Assembly (NCBI GenBank): GCA_027665725.1
Contig: JAQDDS010000003.1
Coordinates: forward strand, 1 to 64,000
DNA: 64,000 bases
From: Streptococcaceae bacterium AF77-01CM03A
Lineage (GTDB): Bacteria > Bacillota > Bacilli > Lactobacillales > Streptococcaceae
Direction: 5' to 3'
Of this stretch, positions 55,736 through 62,910 are shown piece by piece (positions within the stretch are counted from its first letter, which is position 1; each line of letters starts with the position of its first letter). The position numbers and the translations under genes were made by a program. The notes under the pieces were generated by a model. That model saw only the letters and a list, made by a program, of their open reading frames with translations, searched no databases and had not been told where the DNA came from.

Positions 55736-55900
55736 TGTAGCAAATTCATAAAGTTTTTCTGCGGTTAGGAGGGCCATTTTGTCCATGCTTGTTTTTCCTT
55801 TTCTAAGGTCAGAAACAGTAGTCCATGGAACTCCAGCGCCTTGCGAAATAGCAGATGTAGACATCGAACTGTCTAATAATTCTTGAATAACTTTTCTCAT
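55721..55900 (-). CDS. Small helix-turn-helix protein (59 residues)
   Basis: The minus-strand ORF starts at 55900 with AAAGGACAAATAAGT upstream and ends at the TGA at 55723-55721. The N-terminus MRKVIQELLDSSMSTSAISQ leads into an HTH with GAGVPWTTVSDLRKGKTSMD, like the single-domain Cro/XRE proteins found as antitoxins or phage-type regulators. It starts 2 nt after the small membrane-peptide gene, so the two form one unit. Confidence 0.75.
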   Translation of the reverse strand: MRKVIQELLDSSMSTSAISQGAGVPWTTVSDLRKGKTSMDKMALLTAEKLYEFATIKKQ

Positions 55901-55902
55901 AC

Positions 55903-56028
55903 TTATTTGTCCTTTTTATTTTTGAGATAAATGTATACATTAATGGCGATTATAAATATAGCTATTGCACTAACCATTGGTTCCCTCTTTTCATTTGAAT
56001 AAAATAGAAGTTCGAAGGCCTTTCGCAT
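55903..56028 (-). CDS. Small membrane peptide upstream of the HTH gene
   Basis: The minus-strand frame is open from ATG 56028 to TAA 55905-55903 (41 residues). An internal ATG at 55977 has the better ribosome site (AGAGGGAACC) and would give 24 residues. Either form contains one hydrophobic helix (VSAIAIFIIAINVYIYL) and a lysine-rich end (KNKKDK), the layout of small membrane-acting toxins or regulatory peptides. No family recognised; the pairing with an HTH protein is seen in sequence. Confidence 0.5.
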   Translation of the reverse strand: MRKAFELLFYSNEKREPMVSAIAIFIIAINVYIYLKNKKDK

Positions 56029-56069
56029 CTACTTCTTAGCACTTCCCTTTTTCTTTTACTGAATTTGGG

Positions 56070-56155
56070 CTTTATTTTGCGATAGATGTTACTGTTTTAG
56101 GAATATTTTCTATCGCCTTTTCAAGTTATTTGAGCCGATCTTCTTTGTACATCTC
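56070..56155 (-). pseudogene. Remnant of a small gene in the same transcript
   Basis: On the minus strand, ATG followed by codons for YKEDRLK, then TAA, then in the same frame LEKAIENIPKTVTSIAK and another TAA. Protein-like sequence continues across the first stop (TAA would be CAA, Gln, after one change), so this looks like a decayed small gene. It lies downstream of the minus-strand extended -10 TGATATAAT (56186-56178). Confidence 0.4.
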
Positions 56156-56177
56156 AGCTAGCCCTTACCTTATCTTG

Positions 56178-56186
56178 ATTATATCA
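56178..56186 (-). promoter_or_regulatory. Promoter of the small HTH / membrane-peptide unit
   Basis: Minus-strand TGATATAAT (56186-56178), an extended -10 element. A possible TTGCAT lies further upstream at non-standard spacing. Confidence 0.6.
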
Positions 56187-56280
56187 TATCACGGTACGCC
56201 GATAGATGCAAGAGTTTTTACGAAGTTTAAAAAATAAGGGGAAAATGTCGTAAATCACTGAAAAACTAAGCTATTTTATG

Positions 56281-56970
56281 TTAGATTCTGATACCAGTAT
56301 CATGTTGTTTTTGAGATTCCAAGCCTAGGGCAAATTTACGGATGAGAAGAAACTGGCCGTTCTCCTGCTTTACGAAAGTGAGTACGACTGTCTTAGTGTT
56401 TGAACCGAGGGATAAATAGGTGATTCTCTTGATGTCGTAGTCACCTGAGGTTGACTCTATTTCAGAATCCGGCTGGCCATGCTTGCTGATGATATCTTTG
56501 TAGTTGGAGCCCCCTTTTCCTCTGTTTGCAGTATCACCTTCTATCAAAGCATCGAATTGCTCCTGGGTCCAAGCGAAGGAATCGGTATCTTCTTCATCAT
56601 TACTCTCATCTGATCTATAATCTGGTAAGTTTCCAAATTCCTCATCCTCTGTTAAAGAGGTTAGATTTCTGTATGGGTTGCGAAAATTTCTAGCTAGGTC
56701 GGTAAAGACACCAGAAGGTAATACTTGCGTCATTAAGACAAGGAAAATAGATAGAGTACCTAGGCTCGTTCCGATAATAGCCAATATTTTACGATTTTTG
56801 AGATTACGGCCGATACCACAAACTCCTAGGACTATAGCGATAATGGCAAAGAAAAAGGCTAGTATGCTAATGATTGGTAGCCAGGATCCAAGAAGTGCCA
56901 GGGAGCCAAAGATAATGGCCAAGATTCCTAAAATTTTCTCTTCTTTTTGTTTCATTTGTGATTTTCTCAT
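56281..56970 (-). CDS. DUF4190-like membrane protein
   Basis: A 229-residue protein with two to three N-terminal hydrophobic segments (residues ~12-85) in the DUF4190 style (ILGILAIIFGSLALLG ... IAIVLGVCGIG ... ILAIIGTSLG). An acidic linker (ESNDEEDTDSF) and a C-terminal domain with FDALIEGD and GSNYKDIISKHGQPD follow, the latter like the small extracellular domains with a GxP turn in streptococcal lipoproteins. Neither ATG (56970 or 56955) has a clear ribosome site, so the start is uncertain. The promoter is a perfect consensus (57012-57040). Confidence 0.75.
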   Translation of the reverse strand: MRKSQMKQKEEKILGILAIIFGSLALLGSWLPIISILAFFFAIIAIVLGVCGIGRNLKNRKILAIIGTSLGTLSIFLVLMTQVLPSGVFTDLARNFRNPYRNLTSLTEDEEFGNLPDYRSDESNDEEDTDSFAWTQEQFDALIEGDTANRGKGGSNYKDIISKHGQPDSEIESTSGDYDIKRITYLSLGSNTKTVVLTFVKQENGQFLLIRKFALGLESQKQHDTGIRI

Positions 56971-57011
56971 TTCTAATCAGGAAGTATTCTTATCGGTGTG
57001 AGATAGTGTTT

Positions 57012-57090
57012 ATTATAGATAAAATGAGAACTAATGTCAATTTCTGCTTAGATAGTTCTCATTGAAACTTAAATGTTCTTATGAGAACTA
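57012..57090. promoter_or_regulatory. Divergent control region with three ATGAGAACTA boxes
   Basis: Minus-strand promoter TTGACA (57040-57035), 17 nt, TATAAT (57017-57012) for the DUF4190-like gene. The 10-mer ATGAGAACTA lies in the spacer of that promoter (57024-57033) and again at 57081-57090, with an inverted copy TAGTTCTCAT at 57053-57062. The pair at 57053-57062 and 57081-57090 forms an interrupted palindrome just before the exporter remnant. This is the layout of a MarR- or TetR-type operator set. Confidence 0.7.
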
Positions 57091-57113
57091 TTTTTACTTA
57101 GAAGGGAGAAAGA

Positions 57114-57465
57114 ATGGATAAACCGATGTTGGTCTTTAAACGTTTTTCAATCCCCAGTCTATTGACTCGGACGACTAATGATATCACGCAGGTTCAGATG
57201 CTCTTTACCATGGGACTCCAGGTGGTCACTCGTGGTCCTATCATGGCTATTTGGGCCATTGGGAAAATCCTTGGCAAGTTAGAATACTGGATTTGGGCAG
57301 TAGTGGTGGCAATCATTGTCAACGATCCGCAATGCTGACTTGATTCTGGTCATGAAAGAAGGAAACATCATCGAGCAAGGAAATCATGAAGAACTTATGG
57401 CTCAGGGTGGTTTCTATGCCGACCTCTACAATAGTCAATTTACAGAAGACCAAGCAGAAGAATAA
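57114..57465 (+). pseudogene. Remnant of a multidrug-type ABC exporter
   Basis: GAAGGGAGAAAGA and ATG at 57114 lead into FSIPSLLTRTTNDITQVQML and further transmembrane-domain sequence of an ABC exporter (frame ends at 57338). From about 57318 another frame encodes the very end of an exporter ATPase domain: [20 protein letters not shown] ... [10 protein letters not shown], ending with TAA at 57463-57465. The first helices, most of the membrane domain, Walker A, the signature and Walker B are missing. At least one internal deletion with frame change has occurred. It is not functional. Confidence 0.88.
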
Positions 57466-57577
57466 ATCTCAGAAGGCTTGACGGTCTTCTTTTTCTGCAC
57501 TATACTAGAGTAGGAGATGCTAGCGGACTCGTTCTGTCAGGCTTCTTGTGTAAAATCTAGAAACAACGAGAAAACAG

Positions 57578-58081
57578 ATGAAAAACTATCAAGAGTGGTA
57601 CGAGAAGAGGAAATCAAGTCTTCTTCGACACCCACAATTATTGCAATTGATGCGAGTTTTTAATCGCATAATGACAGTTCTGATGCCCCTGGCATACTTG
57701 ACCTTGTTGGGGACAAGCTTTATGAGCAAGGGATTGGGGAAAGAATTTGCCACCTATATCTTAGCGCCAGCTTCTGGCTTTGTCCTATTGACGCTTGTTC
57801 GAAAGTGGATCAATCAACCACGTCCTTATGAAGCTTGGGAAATTATCCCGCTACTAGACAAGGACAGTTCTGGCAATTCAATGCCCAGTCGCCATGTCTT
57901 TTCGGCAACTATCATTTCCATGGCTTGCTTACATGCAAATCTGCCTGTGGGGTTGGTTTTGTTGGTCTTGTCAGCCCTTCTCGGTCTGGTGCGAGTCTTG
58001 GGTGGCGTTCATTATCCCAAGGATGTCCTGGTTGGCTATGCCTGTGGACTCCTCTGGGGAATTCTTTTCTTTATGTTGTGA
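57578..58081 (+). CDS. PAP2 superfamily phosphatase
   Basis: A 167-residue membrane phosphatase with the three PAP2 motifs: KWINQPRPYE (KxxxxxRP), MPSRHVFSA (PSRH, first catalytic His) and RVLGGVHYPKDV (second catalytic His). Family members remove phosphate from undecaprenyl pyrophosphate or phosphatidic acid at the outer membrane face. About five helices. No good ribosome site is seen before the ATG at 57578. Terminator-like stems follow at 58087-58146. Confidence 0.9.
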   Translation: MKNYQEWYEKRKSSLLRHPQLLQLMRVFNRIMTVLMPLAYLTLLGTSFMSKGLGKEFATYILAPASGFVLLTLVRKWINQPRPYEAWEIIPLLDKDSSGNSMPSRHVFSATIISMACLHANLPVGLVLLVLSALLGLVRVLGGVHYPKDVLVGYACGLLWGILFFML

Positions 58082-58086
58082 GAAGC

Positions 58087-58146
58087 AAAGCAAGTGGGCT
58101 TGGCCTCGTAACCACTTACGGGTCAAAAGTGACCACTTGCTTTTTT
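58087..58146 (+). terminator. Terminator with two alternative stems after the PAP2 gene
   Basis: AAGCAAGTGG pairs with CCACTTGCTT (58133-58142), followed by TTTT. The left arm AAGTGG can instead pair with the nearer CCACTT (58111-58116), so two exclusive structures are possible. Confidence 0.75.
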
Positions 58147-58199
58147 GCCCTTGTAAAGTCTTTTAGGCTTTGGTATAGTAGATGCAGAAAGGAGATAGG

Positions 58200-58646
58200 A
58201 TGAAGTTACGAATCGAGATTGATAGTGAATTAACTGAGACAGAGATTGTCATCAAGGCTGCAGCCCTGACAGATGAGATAGCTGACTTGCAACGACTTTT
58301 GCAAGAAACCAAGGCTCCTAGGTTGATCTTTTATAAGGGGACGGGTGAGTACTACTTAGACTTGGCAGAAATCCTCTTTTTTGAAACAGAAGGTAGCAAG
58401 ATTTACGCCCACACCCAGAAAGAGGCCTACGAGGTTCGGCTCAAGCTCTATGAACTAGAGTCCATCCTGCCCCGCTATTTCAGTCGGGTATCCAAGTCGA
58501 CCATAGCCAATCTTCGGCAGGTCTACTCGGTGGACAAGTCCTTCTCAGGGACAGGCACTATTTCCTTTTATCAGACCCACAAGGAGGTTCACGTGTCGCG
58601 GCACTACCAATCCCTCCTAAAAGAAAATCTAAGAAACATGAGGTAA
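58200..58646 (+). CDS. LytTR DNA-binding domain protein
   Basis: A 148-residue protein: a short N-terminal part (~1-45) and a LytTR domain (~50-148) with DLAEILFFETEGSKIYAHT, YEVRLKLYELESILPRYFSRVSKSTIANL and FSGTGTISFYQ. No receiver domain is present, so it is not a standard response regulator. The ATG at 58200 follows AAGGAG (58189-58194). It lies 5 nt before the LiaF-like gene, a conserved pair in streptococci, where LytTR proteins of this kind often control the neighbouring membrane protein. Confidence 0.92.
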   Translation: MKLRIEIDSELTETEIVIKAAALTDEIADLQRLLQETKAPRLIFYKGTGEYYLDLAEILFFETEGSKIYAHTQKEAYEVRLKLYELESILPRYFSRVSKSTIANLRQVYSVDKSFSGTGTISFYQTHKEVHVSRHYQSLLKENLRNMR

Positions 58647-58651
58647 CAGAC

Positions 58652-59326
58652 ATGAAAAAGAAAGCATTTGGTATTGTTTTATTGGTTTTAGCAGCCTGGA
58701 TCTTGCTACAAGGGAATTTTGGCATTCCTTCTTTGGATGGTAAAATATGGCCTTTGATTGGTATCGCCTTTTTTGCTTACCAATCAGTTGAAGCTTTGCT
58801 TCGTCGTCATCTAACATCAGCAGTTTTTACCGCTCTAGTAGCCTTAATGATTGCGAATCATTTTTATGACATTTTGCCAATTCCAAATCAGTCACTGTTT
58901 TGGGCTAGTATCTTAGCGGTGCTAGGTGTTGGTTATCTGACGCATTCAAGTAAGTTTTGGTATGGCAAAAAATGGTGGTACAACGGTGAACGAACAGTCG
59001 TCACGGATAAGGAAGTCGCTTTTGGTAGTGGAACCTTCTATAAACAAGATCAAGATCTTGTAGATGACCAAGTTGAAGTCGCTTTTGGAGATGCTAAAAT
59101 CTACTATGATAATGCAGAGATGTTAGGAGATAGCGCAACCTTGAAGATAGAAGTCGGATTTGGGAATGCAGTTATCTATGTGCCCCAACACTGGAGAGTT
59201 GACCTGAAGGTGGAAACTTTTTGTGGTGCGGCCAAGGCAGATGCTCCTGTAGCCCCAACCAGCAAAACCTTGATTATCCGTGGAGACGTAGCTTTCGGGA
59301 AACTTGGTGTCGTCTACGTCAAATAA
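58652..59326 (+). CDS. LiaF-like membrane protein
   Basis: A 224-residue protein with an N-terminal block of four hydrophobic helices (~5-105) like LiaI/LiaF transmembrane regions and a C-terminal beta-repeat domain (~120-224) with VAFGSGTFY, VEVAFGDAKIYYDNAEM, VEVGFGNAVIYVP and GDVAFGKLGVVYV. It is typical of the DUF2154/LiaF-C family (cell-wall-active antibiotic response). Probably works with the coupled LytTR protein. Homologs of LiaF inhibit a stress histidine kinase; whether this one does is unknown. Confidence 0.85.
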   Translation: MKKKAFGIVLLVLAAWILLQGNFGIPSLDGKIWPLIGIAFFAYQSVEALLRRHLTSAVFTALVALMIANHFYDILPIPNQSLFWASILAVLGVGYLTHSSKFWYGKKWWYNGERTVVTDKEVAFGSGTFYKQDQDLVDDQVEVAFGDAKIYYDNAEMLGDSATLKIEVGFGNAVIYVPQHWRVDLKVETFCGAAKADAPVAPTSKTLIIRGDVAFGKLGVVYVK

Positions 59327-59345
59327 AAAAAGTCTTCCAATTCCC

Positions 59346-59425
59346 TTGCCAAAAATAAGAAAGTGTGATAACATAGTACGGTATGTGGTGCTAGCACATC
59401 CGCTATATTAGATCTAATAGGAGGA
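59346..59425 (+). promoter_or_regulatory. Promoter and leader of rpmB with two palindromes
   Basis: TTGCCA (59346-59351), a 17-nt spacer and TAACAT (59369-59374). The leader contains ATGTGGTGCTAGCACAT (59383-59399, stem ATGTG/CACAT with GTGCTAGCAC inside) and a perfect ATTAGATCTAAT (59407-59418) one base before AGGAGG. Confidence 0.7.
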
Positions 59426-59432
59426 AAACACA

Positions 59433-59621
59433 ATGGCTAAAGTATGTTACTTTACAGGTCGTAAGACTGTATCAGGAAACAACCGTTCACACGCGATGAA
59501 CCAAACTAAACGTGCCGTAAAACCAAACCTTCAAAAAGTTACTGTTCTTATCGATGGTAAACCTAAAAAAGTTTGGGCTTCAGCTCGTGCTTTGAAATCA
59601 GGAAAAGTAGAACGCGTTTAA
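59433..59621 (+). CDS. rpmB: Ribosomal protein L28
   Basis: A 62-residue basic protein with [21 protein letters not shown] and LKSGKVERV, the complete bL28 form for streptococci. It has the N-terminal YFTGRK form without the CxxC zinc site seen in C+ paralogs. TAGGAGG precedes the ATG. Monocistronic with a leader and a terminator. Confidence 0.97.
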   Translation: MAKVCYFTGRKTVSGNNRSHAMNQTKRAVKPNLQKVTVLIDGKPKKVWASARALKSGKVERV

Positions 59622-59629
59622 TAAACATG

Positions 59630-59656
59630 AAAAGACCTACAGGGTCTTTTTTTTTT
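59630..59656 (+). terminator. Terminator of rpmB
   Basis: AAAAGACC and GGTCTTTT around a TACAG loop, followed by a long T run. Confidence 0.9.
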
Positions 59657-59773
59657 GCTCGAAAGCTGAAATCATTTGAAAAATCAAGCAAATATCCGCC
59701 GATACATCATTCTGCTTTTACAGTTGAGCTGAAATATGATAAAATAGAGTATCAACTATTTGAGGTAAAAAAA

Positions 59774-60139
59774 ATGACTGTAAAAATTAATACAAAAGAT
59801 GGTCAAGTCGAACTGACAGATGATGTAATCGCTACTGTCGTAGGTGGTGCAGCAACTGAAATTTTTGGTGTAGTCGGTATGGCTAGTAAAAATGCCCTCA
59901 AAGATAATTTCCAAGCCCTTCTTGGTAAGGAAAATTATTCAAAAGGTGTAGTCGTTAAAGCAGCTGAAGACGGTAGTATTGCAGTTGATGTATATACTGT
60001 ATTGAGCTACGGTACAAAAATCAGTGAAGTTTCAAAAAATATCCAAGAGCGTGTTCGCTTTAGTTTAGAGAACCAACTTGGAATCACTGCGCAAACTGTG
60101 AATGTCTACATTCAAAATATCAAAGTTGTAGGAGAATAA
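59774..60139 (+). CDS. Asp23/Gls24 family protein
   Basis: A 121-residue protein with VKINTKDGQVELTDDVIATVVGGAATEIFGVVGMASKN and a C-terminal GITAQTVNVYIQNIKVVGE, the DUF322/Asp23 pattern. The ATG at 59774 follows GAGGT. The frame is open upstream to the end of rpmB, but that part lies across a promoter (TGATAAAAT). The gene sits directly before the DAK2 gene in nearly all Firmicutes. A role in envelope stress or fatty-acid kinase function is plausible. Confidence 0.93.
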   Translation: MTVKINTKDGQVELTDDVIATVVGGAATEIFGVVGMASKNALKDNFQALLGKENYSKGVVVKAAEDGSIAVDVYTVLSYGTKISEVSKNIQERVRFSLENQLGITAQTVNVYIQNIKVVGE

Positions 60140-60141
60140 TC

Positions 60142-61806
60142 GTGTCAAATATTACTACAAGCTTATTTCAAGAAATGGTACAGGCTGCTTCAACTCGTTT
60201 GAACAAGCAAGCCGAATATGTCAATTCATTGAACGTCTTCCCAGTTCCAGATGGAGATACAGGAACAAACATGGGAATGACGATCGAAAATGGTGCTAAA
60301 GAAGTCGCAGACAAACCAGCTTCAACTGTTGGTGAGGCTGCAAGTATCTTGGCTAAAGGTCTTTTGATGGGTGCGCGTGGAAACTCAGGAGTTATCACTT
60401 CTCAACTTTTCCGCGGGTTCTCACAAGCTATCAAGACAAAAGAAGAGTTAACAGGGAAAGACCTAGCTCTTGCCTTCCAATCAGGTGTTGAAGTAGCCTA
60501 CAAGGCTGTTATGAAGCCAGTTGAAGGAACTATCTTGACCGTATCACGTGGTGCTGCCATCGGTGCTAAGAAAAAAGCAGAACAGACAGATGACGCAGTT
60601 GAAGTGATGCGTGCAGCCTTGGAAGGAGCTAAAGCAGCCCTTGCCAAAACTCCAGAAATGCTTCCAGTATTGAAGGAAGTTGGAGTTGTGGACTCAGGTG
60701 GTCAAGGTTTGGTCTTCATCTATGAAGGATTCCTTTCAGCTCTTACTGGTGAATACAGTGCGTCTGAAGACTTTGTAGCTACCCCAGCCAATATGGGTGA
60801 GATGATTAATGCAGAACACCACAAATCTGTAGCTGGACATGTAGCAACTGAAGACATTACCTTTGGTTACTGTACTGAGATCATGGTTGCCCTTAAACAA
60901 GGTCCAACTTATGCTAAAGAGTTTGACTACGAAGAATTCCGTAACTACTTGAACAATCTTGGGGATTCTCTACTTGTTGTCAATGACGACGAAATCGTTA
61001 AAGTTCACGTCCATACAGAAGATCCAGGACTTGTTATGCAAGAAGGTCTCAAATATGGTAGCTTGGTTAAGGTTAAAGTCGATAACATGCGTAACCAACA
61101 CGAAGCTCAAGTGGAAAAAGAAGCTCAAGTCAGCAAGCCAGCTGAAGAAAAAGAATATGCTCTTATCGCAGTAGTAGCTGGACAAGGATTGGCAGACATC
61201 TTCCGTGCTCAAGGTGTGGACTATGTCATCGAGGGTGGACAAACCATGAACCCTTCGACAGAAGACTTTGTCAAGGCTGTTGAGAAAGTTAATGCTCGTA
61301 ACATCATCTTCTTGCCAAACAACAAAAACATCTTCATGGCAGCTCAATCTGCAGCTGAAGTATTGGAACAACCAGCTGTTGTAGTAGAAGCGCGTACAAT
61401 TCCTCAAGGATTGACTAGCCTTCTAGCATTTGACCCAAGCAAGTCTATCGAAGAAAACCAAGAACGCATGACTGCAGCCCTTGGCGATGTTGTCAGCGGT
61501 AGTGTAACAACAGCCGTTCGTGACACGACTATTGATGGTCTAGAAATTCATGAAAATGACAATCTTGGTATGGTGGATGGTAAGATTCTCGTATCAAATC
61601 CTGATATGCACCAAACCTTGACTGAAACCTTGAAACACATGTTGGATGAAGACAGTGAAATCGTAACTTTCTATGTTGGCGAAGACGGAAGTGAAGAATT
61701 GGCAAATGAAATTGCTCAAGAAATCGCAGAAGAATTCGAAGATGTCGAAGTAGAAATTCACCAAGGTCAACAACCGGTTTATCCATATCTTTTCAGTGTG
61801 GAATAG
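60142..61806 (+). CDS. DAK2 domain protein (FakA-like, YloV)
   Basis: A 554-residue protein: an N-terminal DAK2 (dihydroxyacetone kinase L-like) ATP-binding domain (~1-200; LNVFPVPDGDTGTNMGMT with the Asp ligands, GARGNSGVITSQLFRGF), then a DAK1-like middle and C-terminal domain. FakA of Staphylococcus is the kinase subunit that phosphorylates fatty acids held by FakB, feeding phospholipid synthesis. Streptococcal homologs have the same order with an Asp23 gene. The start is GTG at 60142, 2 nt after the Asp23 stop. Confidence 0.93.
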   Translation: MSNITTSLFQEMVQAASTRLNKQAEYVNSLNVFPVPDGDTGTNMGMTIENGAKEVADKPASTVGEAASILAKGLLMGARGNSGVITSQLFRGFSQAIKTKEELTGKDLALAFQSGVEVAYKAVMKPVEGTILTVSRGAAIGAKKKAEQTDDAVEVMRAALEGAKAALAKTPEMLPVLKEVGVVDSGGQGLVFIYEGFLSALTGEYSASEDFVATPANMGEMINAEHHKSVAGHVATEDITFGYCTEIMVALKQGPTYAKEFDYEEFRNYLNNLGDSLLVVNDDEIVKVHVHTEDPGLVMQEGLKYGSLVKVKVDNMRNQHEAQVEKEAQVSKPAEEKEYALIAVVAGQGLADIFRAQGVDYVIEGGQTMNPSTEDFVKAVEKVNARNIIFLPNNKNIFMAAQSAAEVLEQPAVVVEARTIPQGLTSLLAFDPSKSIEENQERMTAALGDVVSGSVTTAVRDTTIDGLEIHENDNLGMVDGKILVSNPDMHQTLTETLKHMLDEDSEIVTFYVGEDGSEELANEIAQEIAEEFEDVEVEIHQGQQPVYPYLFSVE

Positions 61807-61816
61807 GAGATTCAAA

Positions 61817-62362
61817 TTGAAGAAGATTTTAGGATTAACACTTATTTCGGTAACTCTACTTGCGGGTTGCAGTAAGTTGTTACCTCACCGCTCAAGTGAC
61901 AAGAGTAAAGCGAGTGATCCGTCTACAAGTCAAACGACAACCAATCAAGCAAAAGAAGAAAAAACAAAAGTCCTTAAAGGGAAAATGGAAGAATTTGATG
62001 TCACCATGACCTTTGTTTATACGGATGTTGTTAAAAACTTCAAGATGGATATGCTTGGGAAAATAAATGAGGAGATTCCTGCTGGAGTTACTCCAGAAGA
62101 ATTCCAAACAATCTTCCGTGAAGCTATGGAAGATAGTCCAGAGTATCTTGAAATCAAGGACGAGCCTGGTGTTAATGTAGAATATTTTATCACCGAGGAC
62201 AAAAAGATGAGAGTCGTTATGGAACTCGATCTTGAAAAAGCAGACTTGAATAAAGTAAAAAATACATATTTCTTTAAACCACTTGCGGATAGTATAGAAG
62301 ACTTTAAAAAGCCTAATACACTAATCGCTGCATTAAAATTACACGGATTTAAAGAAGAATAA
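61817..62362 (+). CDS. DUF1307/YehR-like lipoprotein
   Basis: A 181-residue lipoprotein. The start is TTG at 61817, behind TAGGAGA (61804-61810), giving signal peptide LKKILGLTLISVTLLAGC with the lipidated Cys. A serine- and threonine-rich linker leads to a soluble domain (KGKMEEFDVTMTFVYTDVVKNFKMDM ... LAALKLHGFKEE) that matches DUF1307. Function unknown. It follows the DAK2 gene by 10 nt. Terminator at 62367-62395. Confidence 0.88.
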   Translation: MKKILGLTLISVTLLAGCSKLLPHRSSDKSKASDPSTSQTTTNQAKEEKTKVLKGKMEEFDVTMTFVYTDVVKNFKMDMLGKINEEIPAGVTPEEFQTIFREAMEDSPEYLEIKDEPGVNVEYFITEDKKMRVVMELDLEKADLNKVKNTYFFKPLADSIEDFKKPNTLIAALKLHGFKEE

Positions 62363-62366
62363 AAAG

Positions 62367-62395
62367 AGAGGTCGGGATTTTCCCGACCTCTTTTT
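62367..62395 (+). terminator. Terminator of the Asp23-DAK2-lipoprotein operon
   Basis: AGAGGTCGGGA (62367-62377) and TCCCGACCTCT (62381-62391) form an 11-bp stem with loop TTT, then TTTT. Confidence 0.93.
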
Positions 62396-62527
62396 GATTT
62401 TCAGAGAATTCTATTTTCATAGCGATTAGACTTTTTGTGACATTTGTCATATTTCCTCATGACAGAAGCTTCTAGTGATTCTACCTTCAAAGAATTATAC
62501 TAGATGTATCAAATGGAGGAAGAAAAA

Positions 62528-62719
62528 ATGAAAGATAAAGTAATTGTCGCAATGAGTTTAGTAGCAGCAGGAGTCATGACCTATCTCATGTTTTCTGGAT
62601 TGGATGAAGATTTCTATCATTTTCCTTGGGAGTTGTTTGCAAGTTTTGGAATCATGTCTTGGTTGATCCGAGAAGGTTTGAAATTAGTCTCAGATGTGAA
62701 AAAGGAGTTTGAAAAATGA
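62528..62719 (+). CDS. Small membrane protein upstream of an ABC transporter
   Basis: A 63-residue protein with two hydrophobic segments (~4-22 and ~33-48). The ATG at 62528 lies 7 nt after TGGAGGA (62514-62520); an in-frame ATG at 62504 lies before that site. Start and stop overlap the next gene (ATGA). Unknown function. Confidence 0.75.
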   Translation: MKDKVIVAMSLVAAGVMTYLMFSGLDEDFYHFPWELFASFGIMSWLIREGLKLVSDVKKEFEK

Positions 62720-62910
62720 AAAAAGCGATTCTCTATCTTTTTATTGGACTATCACTAGTGGTATGGTTGGTCGAAATGTTTACAGGTTGGTTTGATCAAG
62801 CCTTCCTTCATCAATTCATCCGTGGTGCCTGGGGATTAGGATTTATGATTTTTATCGCCTTTCCGATGGGGAAGGAGTGGCTGAAAGGAGAATATCATGA
62901 ACATGATTAA
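62716..62910 (+). CDS. Small membrane protein in the ABC transporter operon
   Basis: A 64-residue protein with two hydrophobic helices (~4-22 and ~34-52). It overlaps the preceding gene by 4 nt and the ABC ATPase gene by 14 nt, so the four genes 62528-64000 form a tightly coupled operon. No known family. Confidence 0.75.
   Translation: MKKAILYLFIGLSLVVWLVEMFTGWFDQAFLHQFIRGAWGLGFMIFIAFPMGKEWLKGEYHEHD

Noticed and set aside
59573..59773. Longer N-terminus for the Asp23/Gls24 protein starting inside rpmB
   Set aside because: It would cross the rpmB terminator and a new promoter; the ATG at 59774 has its own ribosome site and gives the family length.
60970..61407. 145-codon open frame on the minus strand inside the DAK2 gene
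   Set aside because: Antisense to a conserved gene; composition is cysteine- and phenylalanine-rich as expected for reversed coding sequence.
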